Assembly: GCA_033032865.1 (NCBI GenBank)
Contig: JAWHQI010000061.1
Location: forward strand, 558,001 to 622,000
Length of the DNA stretch: 64,000 nucleotides
Source: Dactylorhiza incarnata
Taxonomy: Eukaryota > Streptophyta > Magnoliopsida > Asparagales > Orchidaceae
Direction of reading: 5' to 3'
Positions 23,096 through 34,974 of the stretch are shown here, piece by piece. The notes under the pieces were generated by a model. The model worked only from the letters and a program-made list of their open reading frames with translations, ran no database searches and was not told the DNA's origin. Position 1 is the first letter of the stretch. Every line of letters starts with the position of its first letter. Made by a program: the position numbers and the translations under genes.

Positions 23096-24826
23096 TCAGC
23101 GCGGTGATGGAGCATAATCCGAGTAATCTGATGATCCGTCGTCTTCGTCCTCGTCAAAAATGTTCGGGATAATGTATTCCGTCGTCAAGGCCTCGCCCTC
23201 CGATGTTAGGAAGCCTCCGATTTTGAGCTTGGAGAAAACCAAATCGCCTGCAGTGATCGCGATCTCCCGCCGAAGATCGGACCACTCCCGCGAGGATATG
23301 GAGACTTCCTTTCCCCGTCGAGAAGGGTCGGCCTCCGAGGAAGGCTGCGCCGCGGTCTTGGACTCCAGCTCCGCAATGTGGACCTGCGCCACCTCCAACG
23401 AAGTTTGGCTAGCTCGCAAGTCACTTTCGAGCTTGCAGATGTTCTCGGCCGCTGCGAGTTGCTCCTCCTGTAAAATCGAAAGGACGCGTGTTATAAAACG
23501 AAAAGAGCAGGCAAAGGGCGAGTTAGCAAAGAAACACGACGAACTACTAAGATCACCTCGAAGTCCCTGCTGGAGGAAGCTTTCTCCTCAGCCTCGGCAG
23601 CCCTCGCTTCGGCCCGAGCTTGGCGCGTCTCTGACTCCCGGAGGAGATTCCGGAGGTCGTCAATCTCCTCCTTGGCACCGAGTAAGTTCCGAGCATTCTA
23701 AGGAGCGAGTTACGCTACTCGCAGCATCGCCCACGACCCCTGGTCGGCAAGTAACCGAGGAGACGCCTCCTGCGGGAGCTTCGCATCATCGCGTCCATAG
23801 AGCTCGAGCATGACGCAGAAGGCATCATCGTTCAGCTCCTCGTCCTCGCTCTAGGAGGGTAGGCGGGAACTGAGGCGAACCTCACTCCTTCTCCTGCTCC
23901 ACGCGAGGAGAGGCTCACCATCTAGACCGATGTTCCGCGAGCCTTGCCCGAAGTTCGGGTGGTTCTCGGGAACGCTGTCCCCGCGCTCCTTTTCCCTATC
24001 CTCCCCCATCTTCCAGGAGAGCTCTTTCTTACTCTTCTTCGTCGAGGGCTCTCCCTTGTCCGATCGCCCCCCAGCGTGATGGATCTCGGTCGGATCGCTG
24101 AGCCCACCGAGCACGTCCCGAAGAGGGGACTCCGCCTCAAGACTATCTTCCGCATCCCTGGGCTGCGCTTGCCCTGCAGGAGACGCAGGGGGAGTAGATT
24201 CACCCGCTAATGGAAGAACGGTCGCGGGCACCTGGCGGGCACCTGAAAGATAAGTGTTATCCACAGAGACAGGTACTAGGCTCACGTATTACTCGCCCTA
24301 GCGCGATGTTACCTTCTCCTTGTGAGACGTACTCGAGCTGGTCAACGTGTTGCCGCCAAAAGATGACGTCGAACTTCCTGCTCTTCATCGCCCTGCAAAA
24401 CTCCTTGCATGCACCTTGCAGAGAAGGGGCGAGGAATAACCCAGCAGGTGGTTGCTGGGGGCGGGAAGGGATTCCTCCAAAGTCGTCGGAGACGAAGACG
24501 AATCTCTCGTTCCAGCGATGAACCTTGTTTGAGGTTCCCGTAAGCGAGCAGAGGTGACTACTAAAGTAAATCACCCCGTCCTTGGTCACGCCCAAGTAGA
24601 AGACCTTCCGAAAGACGGTGAGGTCGAACGATATCCTCTCCGACTTCAAGAAGTAGAGGAAGCCCATTATGATGGCGACGCCATTTGAATTAATCTGTGT
24701 GGGGACCCAGCCGAAATTGGAGGGTCTGGTAGAACTCCGGCCAGAGGGGGAGGCGCAGAGCCACCTCGAAATATTGGAGACGTTCAGCGGTTCATCCTCG
24801 GCAATAGACACTACAACAAAAAACAC
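23096..24826 (-). pseudogene. Antisense Transposase_28-type gene of element 3
   Basis: Exon 1 (~24811-24293) carries GWVPTQINSNGVAIIMGFLY and the conserved NERFVFVSDDF and QGEG end. Exon 2 (~24245-23470) has an acidic/Ser linker, then a stop (TAG at about 23856) just before the helical block LELYGRDDA. Exon 3 (~23465-23096) is a coiled coil with ...EVAQVHIAELESK and an acidic tail (FDEDEDDGSSDYS). Exon order and introns match the copies in elements 1 and 2. The upstream end is interrupted by a CACTA-type end at 24812. Confidence 0.75.
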
Positions 24827-24968
24827 TTTCCGCGGCGTTTTTTAATACTTTCCGCGGCGCTTTTAAAACGTCGTGGTAGATACAGCGGCGCTTCTCAAAG
24901 CGCCGCTAAATCGCCGCGGTTGGAACCGCCGCGGAAAACTTTGCGGCGCTTTTTAAAAAAAAAGCGAG
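24812..24968 (+). mobile_element. CACTA (En/Spm-like) transposon end, truncated
   Basis: Starts CACTACAACAAAAAACAC, the CACTA terminal form, followed by repeated TTTCCGCGGCGYTTTT and complementary GCCGCGG blocks, which are the subterminal repeats expected of such elements. No opposite TAGTG end is found, so only one end, or a deleted copy, is present. It lies in the antisense gene of element 3. Confidence 0.7.
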
Positions 24969-25195
24969 GAATTTTGTCCCCTAATCTCTCATCGATCGGC
25001 GGCACGAGGGAGGGCTCGGGCGCAGAGGTCGCAGGATTGACCAGAGGCACCTCCTCGCCCAACGGGCTAGGACGACGATCGGAGGACCCCCTCTTCCTCT
25101 TGCGAGTATCGGAGATTTTTGTTTTCTTCATCAATTTCATCAGCAGCTCGGCCTTCGCAATTACCTCCTAGGTAGACAACATCTCGTCGATTTTG
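24969..25195 (-). pseudogene. Antisense Lys-rich ORF fragment of element 3 (counterpart of 52141-52560)
   Basis: The frame reads VIAKAELLMKLMKKTKISDT followed by RKRKRGSSDRR and a Pro/Ser-rich stretch. It has the same position, strand and basic character as the first antisense ORF of element 2. A TAG follows the fourth codon of the likely start (ATG at ~25191). Function is unknown. Confidence 0.45.
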
Positions 25196-25339
25196 AAAAA
25201 GTGGCGTGCCAATGAAGGGCCACCCCCCTCTATTTATAGATTTCAGGGGATTCCATGACTGCCGAGTAGGCTAGTTTCCCGCTAGGAGCAACTCGTCGAA
25301 TACGGGTTGGATGATTCTTTCCAACCAACTACGTTGCTC

Positions 25340-25353
25340 GCAAAGAGCGGGAT
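25340..25353 (+). promoter_or_regulatory. Polypurine tract of element 3
   Basis: CAAAGAGCGGGAT lies directly before the LTR start TGTGTACAACCC. The same tract precedes the 3' LTR of element 2 at 52724-52737. Confidence 0.6.
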
Positions 25354-25948
25354 TGTGTACAACCCTCATTCTCCGAGGGTGGGCCCGTCTAAAGGTCACG
25401 TAGGCAGAAGTCAAGGTCAACACAGAAGTCCTCTAGTGTTCGGCGAACGCAGTCCTCCAGAGTTCGTCGAACGCAGTCCTCCCGAGTTCGTCGAACGCAG
25501 GCTTCCGGAGTTCGTCGAACGCAGCCCTCCAGAGTTCGTCGAACGCAGTCCTCCAGAGTTCGTCGAACGCAGGCTTCCGGAGTTCGTCGAACGCAGTCCT
25601 CCAGAGTTCGTCGAACGAAGTCTTCCAGAGTTCGTCGAACGAAGTCTTCCAGAGTTCGTCGAACGAAGCGAGATCAAGAGACTTGGTGGTGCGAGTAGGC
25701 ACTTGCTCGCCCCATGACGAGGAGGAAAGACCCGCCCGGAGTTCACTACCCGGTCGAGCGAGAAGGTCGTAGGTTTGGACATGCTCGCCAGTTTAGGCCG
25801 AGGTCCTTACCTACTCGCCAACTTATTGCCTTGTCTAAAAACCAACGCTAAGGGGTCAGGGATAGTCGCCTGCTCCCCCCCTTAGGATTTGTCTATAAAT
25901 AGACCCCCAGGGGTACCAGGAAGCGAGATAAATAGACCCCCAGGGGTA
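25354..25948 (+). repeat. 3' LTR of element 3, truncated
   Basis: Starts TGTGTACAACCCTCATTC. It contains about ten ~24-bp repeats of AGTTCGTCGAACGCAGTCCT at 25437-25670 and a TATA-like CTATAAATA at 25893-25901 followed by GACCCCCAGGGG. The R/U5 part is absent, and a short direct repeat (AAATAGACCCCCAGGGGTA) marks the break. ORFs in the repeats are artefacts. Confidence 0.78.
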
Positions 25949-26059
25949 ACCACCATATTTATTATTCGCAGACTGATTTTATAAAGTTTCGAGCGCGTAT
26001 TATTATTTTTTATATTTTTGTATGCGCACACCGGCATTACTTTGACTATTGGCACCCGC

Positions 26060-26680
26060 CCATGACGGATGGTTATGTCGATAGTTACGCGAGTGGTTAT
26101 CCGCTCAACGAAAGGCCAAGAACTCTCGGAGGCGATCGGACGGCCGCGGTTGACTGGAGGGGAACCCGTCCGGGAAGGGGCCGACGGGGCGGCCGGTGTG
26201 GAGACCCGGTCGGACGGCCAACGGCCTCGCGGCGGTCGCCCGGCCGCCGGCCTAGGGGAGGCCGGCCTCCAGCGGAGGCTGGCCGGGCGCCGGCGACCGC
26301 CCAGGAGCCCACCTCGCGGAGTTTGCCCGGGCAGGGGCTGCCCGGGAGCCGACCTCGCGGAGGCCGGCCTCGGGCTGAGGCCGCTCGGGCGCCGTCCTGG
26401 CAGGGATCGGTCGGGTAAAGGCCGCTAGGCGCTGTCCTTGCGGTGGTCGGCCAACGGGGGAGGCGGTCGGGGCGCTGGGCGGCCAAGGGGCGGCGCCCGA
26501 AGAGATGACGGCCGATCGGTGCGGATGCCCGCGGGCGGTTGGCGCGACAGTTGAGATCGCACGCGCGGTGGTTGGCACACGGATCGTGCAGGATCAAGTG
26601 CGTGGATCACATGCGAGGCAGTTTGAGCGACTACAGGGCTAGTGGATTTGACTTCAGTCAACCCCACCTTCTCCACCAGA
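26060..26680. repeat. GC-rich repeat block
   Basis: GGCCGGCCTCGGAGGC-type imperfect repeats, preceded by sequence related to the 126-bp repeats at 14275 (GCGCACACCGG, ATAGTTACGCG). A CTATAAAAA box at about 26731 follows. This is likely the LTR of another GC-rich-U3 retrotransposon. 26690-27090 is AT-rich with nothing recognised. Confidence 0.5.
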
Positions 26681-27095
26681 AGGGGTGAGCCTTTCTGTTG
26701 TTTGCAGTCCAGATCATGCTAGGGGGTCCCTATAAAAAAGTATTTTTTCATTCGCCTTGATTTCAAGCGTCATTGAAATCAAATATTTTTGTATTCAATT
26801 TCTAAAGAAATAAAATCATGTTTCTCTTTGTCTCATTATCTTGATTTTTATTTTCATTTCATAAAATATTTTGAATAGTATTCTCCAAAAGCTTTAAAGC
26901 AAAATATATTGGAAGGTTTGTTTTTGTAATAAATGAACTCTTGGATTCAATATCTATGAGCTAGGCTGAGTGATAATACTTACCGCCTACGGTAGAGAGG
27001 AAATATTGAATTCGGCTATTTCTAAAATTAATATTCCATATTATCTTTTCTGATTTGTTAAAATAAAGTTTTCTATAAAATATTTTGAAATTTCT

Positions 27096-28070
27096 TTAAT
27101 TAACAACAATATTTGTATTAAGATTTAAATTTCGTAAAACCGTCAACAAAATCGGCCCGAATCTGGCTGTGAAACCGTCAACAAAGTCGGCCCAAGGGGC
27201 ATAGTCACGCCCACAGAGAAACCACTGAGTCCACTGGAAAGCGTCGTCTTCGAGGTGAAAGGAAGCCAGTTGCACCCACTGATCCTCTGGAATCTCTTGA
27301 TAGTTGTAAAAAACTCCGCTTTTTGCACTCATTCCAAAACATCCCCTCCCTTAAATTTTGGATAATTCATGGGCGACAGTTTAGGCGGCAAGTACACCCT
27401 TGGATGCGACTAATCGTGAAACCCTGCTCCTGGCCAATGCCAAGAGTTCGCCGGCGCCCGGCCGGCTCATGCAGGTAGTCCTCGTACTCCATGTGCTGAT
27501 TTCTGAGCCGCACCGCCGTCGGTGGCGGTCAACCATCCCAGCCGTGGCCCTCCTGAGCACCGCCGTTCTGTCCCGACATTCCTGGAGTGGGGAGAAATCT
27601 GTCCCGAGGAGGGTAGAACGCTGCTCCTGGTCGTCGTACTTCCGGCCGTTCCTCCCGACCCATGTCGAAGCCCGGCATGCGCGTGTCTCTGGCCCAGGGA
27701 CGGAAATTCCCTCGGTCAGTGTCGATTCCGCCTCCCTGGACCACGTCGTTCCCCGCCGGATGTCGGCGTGAGCCTCCCGTGCGCCCACAGGCCCAGCCGA
27801 CCCCTCTGTTGGCCATTCCGACTCGATCCGTGAGGTCGATCGGCTCTTCGCTACCCGCCAATGGAAAGATTGGCACATGATGGCCGCTGGATTCTTCCGT
27901 TACCACTGTTTTTACCTTTAGATTTTGGGACAGCAAATTTTTGATCTCTTTCATGCGTGCGTCGAGCCGTTCTTCGAATAATTTCTCCGATGCCCTTAGT
28001 TTTTCTTCGATGGTTGTCACCCGCGGGCATATCACTATTAGATGGCATGTGCCACCTCGATCTTGGGGTC
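27096..28070 (-). pseudogene. Ty3/gypsy gag fragment
   Basis: The minus strand from ~28045 reads TTIEEKLRASEKLFEERLDA, then a Gly/Arg/Pro-rich stretch. In another frame, at 27332-27096, it reads WVQLASFHLEDDAFQWTQWF and DFVDGFTARFGP. The latter is the conserved helix of plant Ty3/gypsy gag (chromovirus-like order). At least one frameshift separates the parts and the capsid ends abruptly at about 27130. No zinc knuckle or pol follows. Confidence 0.75.
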
Positions 28071-28394
28071 AAGGCCGATTTTCTGGCGGGATGGATTGTT
28101 ACGTATGCGCGTATTATTAGAATTGTTTTAATTCCTATTTTAAATAATATGCATTTCTGTTTATGTGAGCCCCCCTCCCTATATAAGGAGGTGGCATGGG
28201 AGTATTAGTTTTCATCTTTTGGTCATTAGGTTTGAGATCTCTCATTTGGAGAGGGGTTTCTAGGAGGAACCAACCTCCTGAAGTTGGGCACGAGCATACC
28301 TCGTGATTGTATCAAGATTATTGCCTATTACAATTGTTGATTTCCTCTTCTTAACACGAGTGACAGACACGGGCCTTCGGCCCTACGTAAACGC

Positions 28395-28755
28395 AACGGC
28401 GTGAGTGAGACATTTATCATGGGGGCAACATTTATCGTTGGGGAAACATTTGTCGTGCGGGAGACATTTGTCGTGGGGCGACGTTTATCATGGGGGCGAC
28501 GTTTGTCTTGGGAGGCGACGTTTGTCGTTGGGGAGACATTTGTCGTGGGGGAGACTTTTGTCGTGGAGACGACGTTTGTCGTGGGGGCGATATTGGTCGT
28601 GGGAGGCAACATTGGTCGTGAAGGCGACATTGGTCGTAAGAGCGACATTTGTCGAGAGGCAACATTAGTCGCTAGGGGTCAGCATTTTTCGAAGGGGGAG
28701 ACATTGGTGGCCGGCGAAGACATTGGCCGCCGGAGGAGATATTGGTCGCGGACTG
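28395..28755. repeat. 18-bp minisatellite (GGGGGAGACATTTGTCGTG-like)
   Basis: About 19 units of 17-19 bases, such as GGGGCGACGTTTGTCGTG and GGGGAGACATTTGTCGTG. The same unit type (GGAGATATTGGTCGCCGGCG) occurs at 56090-56150. Open frames on both strands follow from the repeat period being a multiple of three. Confidence 0.85.
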
Positions 28756-29370
28756 AATCGATGAATGTGCACCAAACTTAACGTTCGCATGTACCAAATA
28801 TATACCAAAGATTCCAGGGGACATTCATAATTAAATATATGCAAATGAAATCCAAGCTATCATATTCAACTACCGGAATAGTAAGCAGGCAAGAATTTTA
28901 ACCAATGCAAATCCAAAGCTCCAAATCACCCCATCAGTAAAGAGGAGAACCTAATTGTCGAATCTCCAATAATGAAATATTAAGGTAATAGTGAGATTTC
29001 AAGGCATACTCAAGAAACCTAATTACGTTGCCTCCTGAGGCTGCATAAAATTTGAGCCTAACAACTACAATCAAAGTATCAAACTATCTTTTCCAAATTA
29101 GTTTAATAAGATTAATAATACACAAATGTCTTGTTATTTCTTTTACTAAATTAATAAAATAAGGTATTGGATAGCTATTAGTATCCACAATATATCAAGG
29201 GTATGTGAATGATTTATTTAATAGATTTGATGAGGCCAAATTAAATTTATAGAGAAAATGGTGTGCAAGTAGCCGATCACTCATAATCCCCACTAACTTG
29301 GTGGGGATCATAGAAATAACCACCGCGCACGCGATCAGCGCGCCCGAACCGCAAAAGGTCCGCGCATGGG
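28756..29370. repeat. Duplicated segments X (28756-28950) and Y (28973-29370), first copy
   Basis: X (GTGCACCAAACTTAACG...TCAGTAAAG) matches 56160-56337. Y (GAAATATTAAGGTAATAGTG...AAGGTCCGCGCATGG) matches 55455-55859. Here X precedes Y; in the other copy Y precedes X. There is no clear coding content. Y includes a short CCCCACTAA...TTGGTGGGG hairpin. Confidence 0.8.
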
Positions 29371-29379
29371 AGCAAGAAC

Positions 29380-32300
29380 AATAATGAATTTAACAGCATA
29401 TTGCAGGAAGCGTGGCCTTCTTAACTTCATAAAAGTTCAGTTTAAATGTTACAAAACAAACTCCCTGAGGGTTTTACATCTAAAATGAAAAATAAAACTT
29501 CATAAAAAGGCCTAAGCCTTCAAAATTGTTAGAAACCATTGGACCAAAAAAAAGTTGCTGATTTTGCCAAACAACCCATTGAAATTCAGTGAATCCTATG
29601 GAAAAATTGCAAACATGCACAGATTGCACTCTTGCTGCAAGTCAAGAAAGTGTGTCAAAAGTAATCTTCTTATAAACAAAAAACTTTGAATGGATCAATC
29701 TCTAAACACAAATAAATGAATGATTCAAAAATGAGTAAGGCTTACATGATCCCCTTCCGTGAGTGCCACCAACCAATTCTTTAAATTAACTGACTGATGG
29801 CAAACACAGGATTTACCGCGTTATCAGGATGTAATCAGAAACATAATGCATTTCTGCGATGAGGGTTCATGCCGGTTATTTCTGTCTTTGAAATTTATTT
29901 TCGTTTCTTTCGGGCTATTTAGCTTCATGCCTGAAAATACATCAATTAAATCATGAATAAGGACGTGTATGCAAAATAATTTGGAATAATAATGTTTATG
30001 ACGTATCTTCCACAGGCTCACCCCTTTCTGGGATCCCCTGGAAGCAGTATTCAGAACAAACATGACATGGATTTGATGCATATTTGCATTGAGGACTTAC
30101 TCTTCTATCTGCAATTTGAATAATTTTTCCTTTGGCTTCATGACTGCAACTATTGACTCAGTTCAATTGTAGAGATCATTGTTATTTATATTGAATATTA
30201 CATATTAATGGGATTAAGAGCTTATCATCTTAAGGATGCTCACTGTCATGCCTACCGTCAAAGCAAAATTCACGACATTTATGGTAAGGATTGGATGCAT
30301 ACTGCAATGGATAATTAATCAACCTGAACTTGCAACTATTCTATAAGATTGCTAAAAGAGAAAAGCTCAATGTTTGTGAAAAAACATCAAGAAGAGGTGT
30401 TCTATGTTTAAAGATTGCAATTAAGTAAATAGAAGATGGTGTCACCTTCGATTCTTATGAAAGTCTACTTGGCGGAAGGTCTTCAATAAAGTGGACGTGG
30501 AAACACTTGGCCATGTACATCTAATTAATCTTAAACCTTGAAGAATGAATAAGAAACAATGGAAATCAGATAGGAAGAAAAACATAATGAATTAGAAAGG
30601 TGAATTTTTGTGTGCAAAATAAAAATCTGTATTGCAACCTTAAACAAAGAGTAAACTATAAGTTCTCACAACAATATATAACATTAAAAAGCATTAGTCT
30701 TAATAGCCTTTTAGCTTTTACAGTAATAAAAATATTAAAAATTAATCATTTAGTAAGCCTTCCTTCATCAACTCCTTAGCAAAGTCCATGCCACTCTCAA
30801 TGTCACGGAGGAGGGATAGTTCACATCAACCTGTTATTAAACACATCCAAAAAGAGATAAGGATGGATCAGCATCAGCTCATAGTAAACATCATTGATTT
30901 ATCACATATAATCAAGTCTACCATCATAAGCATAGATCCCTTGGGTTTGAAATGGCATCTCAACGCTTTAATTTGCTTCAATCCTTCAGAAAAGGTATTC
31001 ATACATGGATCCAATAATTTCAACACTTTCTAATGGAACTCTATATACTCGTCTGATAGAATAGAAGCAACTGCAGCCTGTCCACATGGAAGCATTGGAA
31101 ATTAGCACACTTACCTGGCTGAAGAGCCATGTGTCTACTTAAGCCTGCTAGAATTTATTGTTAAAATAGTAAGATCACAAGTTCGGATCATGAATGGGAA
31201 GGGCTAGAAGATTTGATTCCTGAAGATAGTGAAGGCGTTGATACCTGCGCAAGCAGAAAGAAGGGGAAGGATTAGAAGATTAGCGATTTCTACAGATGGA
31301 GAGAAGAAGCAATGCATTGATGTCTTACATGCCTGACGACGATGGGCTACCAGAAGATGTTAGCCATTCAGATAATAACAATATTTAACTTGCAAATAAA
31401 ACTGGTAGAGCAAGATATAGTCATAAGGAAAAAAAGACGGAGCCAAAACCTACCACTTGCATATGGCTTTAAAAGCATCCTGGAAACTAAAAAAGAAAAC
31501 AAAAGGAAGACCTATGATGATGAGAGATACATGTTAGCAGAGATAGTTGTAAGAACTGAGAAATGGATCAAATGGTAATTTCTGTGTAGAATGCTAATAT
31601 TTAATATACGTAGTTGGGGGTCATTTCCTATAGTATTTTGAATTTATTAATACAATGAAAATGATTGAATGGAAAGGTGGCTCCCCTTGCAATATTATTT
31701 CAACAGAATGAAGGATAGAATCATGAATGATACAAAGAATTAGTTAGATGATCCATTTGATGAAGACTTGAAAAGTAAGGAACTGCTAAACCATATAAAC
31801 AAAACTATCCCCATGGATATCTGAATAGAAAACTCTACTTAAATCATTATAAATGGAGTGCTTAAATCAAAACTATGTTTGATAATCACAGCTATTTCAA
31901 AAAGCATTGCAATGCAAATGTGCTTGAACTGAACATGATTCACATATCCCACGCCCAATCTGCAGGTACATGTGCACTCAATAACACAATCCCACTTTCA
32001 GTGTGAGTGCTTGGCCAATAAATCGATCATTTTGCGAGCATTTGCCTCTTCATAGCCGAGAAATCAGAGCTGCGTTCGTGTAATATTAAGAAATCAGAGC
32101 TGCGTTCAACACATCTCAGTTACCAAACTTTTTACCTGAGAAATTAATAATATTAAGAAAGAGAGAAAAAAATCTGAAAGAGTTGAAATCATATATTTTA
32201 GAGGGATTTATATTCCATTACAGAGAAAAGAAAAGTTAGAAAATGTTAAAAGATTTCCACTTATACATGCAGATCAGAAAGAGATCAAGCATTCAGGAGG

Positions 32301-32960
32301 ATTTGATTTCATAAGCCCCCTAAATATTTAATCATAATCCGATGTAGTGATTTCAAATCATAAATGCATGGGTATAGATCGATTCACCGCATTGGCAGTA
32401 CTGAATCTCCGAAGAATTTATCTCCCCTCTGTATTTGTGCAAAATTTCTTTTCGATACAGTCATATGGGTGACAATCAGCGGACATGCGAAAAAAGGGAA
32501 GAAGAAGAAGAAACGCATGCTTGAGAAAATAAGTGAAGATCAGGCCGATGCCATAGAGGTCGCGGGAAGAAGGCGGAACTCAAGTATACGATGTAAGTGG
32601 ATAGCGATGGCTTGGCCGGAGGTGAAATGATCTGTGATGGCGAGAACTGGGCAGGTATCTTTGAAACAGGGCAGCCCTGGAGTTCGCGGAAACAGGGCAG
32701 CCCTGGAGTTCGCGAAAACAGGGAAGCCCGGGAATTCGTGGAAACAGGGCAGCAGGGAGGAAGACGGAAGACGGTGTTTGCGAGGGGGCGGTTGCCTGGA
32801 TTTTGAAGCAGTTGAGTGGCTGCTTCTCTCCGCCTTTTATCTTAGAAGTCGGACGAAGAGGAACGAAGTGACAAAATCACGAAATGATGAAATGACGAAA
32901 TGATTTGATGGCGGGACGGGAACCAAAGTAAGTGGCTGGAATTGCTAGTGGGAAAGAGAA
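29380..32960. other. AT-rich, low-repeat stretch; possible decayed gene, not identified
   Basis: No long frame. A few pieces look exon-like: on the plus strand about 30436-30520 (DGVTFDSYESLLGGRSSIKW and a stop shortly after) and 31323-31390 (LMSYMPDDDGLPEDVSHSDN). I recognise no family. A 26-bp repeat (GAAACAGGGCAGCCCTGGAG...) runs three to four times at 32660-32760. Confidence 0.3.
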
Positions 32961-33239
32961 AATGACAAAATAACCTTATATTTCAAATTAAAGATGGATT
33001 TTTAGAGGGGATTTTGGGAAGTTTGAATGTTACACCATCTCACTTTTAGGTTCCCTTATAGTATAAAGATATATATATATATATATATTTATATATCTGA
33101 GTGCCCGACAAGGGGCTCCGCCCCAACTGCCCCGCGCGACAGTACGCGCCCCCCGGCGAGCTTCGCCTGCACCTATGCCCAACCGCGACAGTACCCGGCA
33201 GGAGGCCGACGGACTTCGAGTATACACTTGAGCTAAATT

Positions 33240-33540
33240 AGAAATTTATACTGCAAATTCTGTTTTTTGGGTGTTTAGACCCAAATATATCTTATTTGAA
33301 AAAGTGATCAATATGAAAGTTGCAGACTTTCATGTTGATCACCTTTTGATTTGAAGCCATTTAGGGGCCCGATTTGGGCCCTGAAAAAACTCACTTTGAC
33401 TTTTTTCGGAATCGAAATCGGGGCCTAAACGGCTTGAAATCAAAAAGTGACCAACATGAAAGTTGTAGACCTCATCGAGATCTACAACTTTCATGTTTAT
33501 CACTTTTTCAAATAAAATACATTTAGGGCTCAAAAATCAA
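33240..33540. repeat. Two nested hairpins with AAAGTTGTAGA arms
   Basis: The outer arms (ATTTATTTTGA...; TTTAGRCCC...AAATATATCTTATTTG/CAAATAAAATACATTTAGGG) enclose two inner hairpins with GATCAAYATGAAAGTTG. The second is centred at ~33480 on GTAGACCTCATCGAGATCTAC. The inner core is related to the hairpins at 20293-20556. It is likely a foldback/MITE family. 33060-33240 is an AT microsatellite and GC-rich spacer. Confidence 0.65.
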
Positions 33541-34708
33541 GAAAACGGAGATTAGAAATGGTTGTCTGCGAATAACTGCAAGCGCAAAACTGATATGTTT
33601 GGCCTTTTGTCCCACATCGTCAAAATAGAAATATTTTTCATGTTTAAGTAACAGGATATGAAAGCTTATTTGAAATTTGAAATGGGGCGGGCAATGTAGT
33701 GCGGGCGGGCCTGTATGCAAGTCGGGCTGGCGATATATGCAGACCCGGCGCGCATATTTTCTATGCAAACCGGGTTTCACCTGGTCAGATTTTTTTTCCA
33801 AATCAGAAGGGTAAAATGGTAATTTTCCATTGTAGGTAGGAGCCCTACTAAAAATATAGGTTTAGGGCACCCTACTACTCTAGATTTAAGAGATCTACGA
33901 AAATTTGGAGAGAGAGTGTGCAGGTTAAAAGCTTTAAATCCGACGGTGGTTGAATTACTGAGACAGATATGACGGCCTATATTATTTGTTGGAATTTCGA
34001 ACTCATGCTATTAGCAGGCCATAGTATTTCTTTATATATGGTAAAGATATATACGAGCATCTTCGCCCGCCTCCGCACGGGCATTGCCCGTGCTCGATGC
34101 GTCGTTGCGGGCTGCGCGTGCAACATATACACATGAGTACTCAAAACGACCATAAAAAATATAAATCAAGATTACAATTTTTATTTTCTATAAAAATGTA
34201 TGCTTTGAAGCACAAAAAATTAATCTCTCTCACGCGCTCTCCCCCCCATCTCACTCATATAGCTTTAAGAGACCTATTAATACTCTCTTTCCCTCTCTCC
34301 CCCTCTCTCCTCAATCTTTCTCTCTCTTCATCTAAAAGATGAGATTTAATATGCTCTTTGTACAAACGGTTGAGGGGAAGTGTTTGGTGTGCCTGAAGAT
34401 ATATTTATATTTATATATATATATATATGTGTGTGTGTTCGCCTGTGCTCGCTGACTTTATCTACTTTTATGTTTAAATGTAGTTTTCTTTTTCTGGTGG
34501 CAGTTATATTCATGGTCATGCCAAACATACATTTGATGATGGCGGTGTTTAAGCAATGTTAAAAGCATACCTATTTTTGCTACGTTCTTTGTACAGAAAT
34601 GATGGTTTGAAAACTCAAGACTTATTAATCTCTAGAAACAAATGTTTGTACAAAAAACAAGGAGTTAATTGATAGAAGGTAAGTGAAAAAATCAAAAGAG
34701 AATTTTTT

Positions 34709-34974
34709 TTATGCATTAGCAACAAAAGCTACCCCGAGAGCCACAATGACAGCAACCATAATTCAGTTAATCCGTTTGACTTTCTTTACTTCCCTGACCA
34801 AATTCATGTTCTCCTCCCTAAGATTTTCCAGTGTTGCAACTTCCTCCACTGTAGAACTCAATAATATCTTCATTCTTTCCTAGGCCTCCTCAAAATTGTT
34901 GATCCTTTCTTCCATTTCATGAAATTTTGAAATCTTCTCCCGTACAAAAATCTTATTTAACCTTGCCTCCCACG
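34709..34974 (-). pseudogene. Copy A of the small coiled-coil ORF, 3' part (split by hAT)
   Basis: The minus-strand gene starts with ATG at 39008-39006, is cut by the hAT (34975-38891), and resumes here with ARLNKIFVREKISKFHEMEE. An in-frame TAG follows ...NNFEEA, where the plus-strand copies B and D have TGG (Trp). After it come the coiled-coil end and a hydrophobic tail, ending VANA and TAA at 34709-34711. Confidence 0.8.
34967..34974. repeat. Target-site duplication of the hAT element (CTCCCACG)
   Basis: CTCCCACG at 34967-34974 is repeated at 38892-38899. The uninterrupted site exists in copy C near 40766-40773 (CTCCCACG before TGAGACGACG). Eight bases is the hAT duplication length. Confidence 0.9.

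Larger units (their letters stand above)
22300..25948 (+). mobile_element. Tat-lineage element, 3' fragment (element 3)
   Basis: It has the same layout as the 3' half of element 2: a spacer with repeated GTAGGATGGAGGCCTCG-type blocks (22300-23095), antisense genes on the minus strand (25190-23096), then a 3' LTR from 25354 that is cut off near 25948. No gag or pol is present, so the left part has been lost. Coding remnants carry stops and one CACTA fragment. Confidence 0.8.

Noticed and set aside
25307..25717. Open frame with repeats of SPPEFVERS-type
   Set aside because: It is the 24-bp LTR repeat read in one phase. Both strands are open because the period is a multiple of three.
28328..28781. 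Repetitive Val/Gly/Thr and Pro/Thr frames
   Set aside because: Generated by the 18-bp minisatellite.
34061..34130. GCACGGGCATTGCCCGTGC hairpin as a possible Helitron 3' end
   Set aside because: No CTRR end follows the hairpin and no TC start is found upstream.
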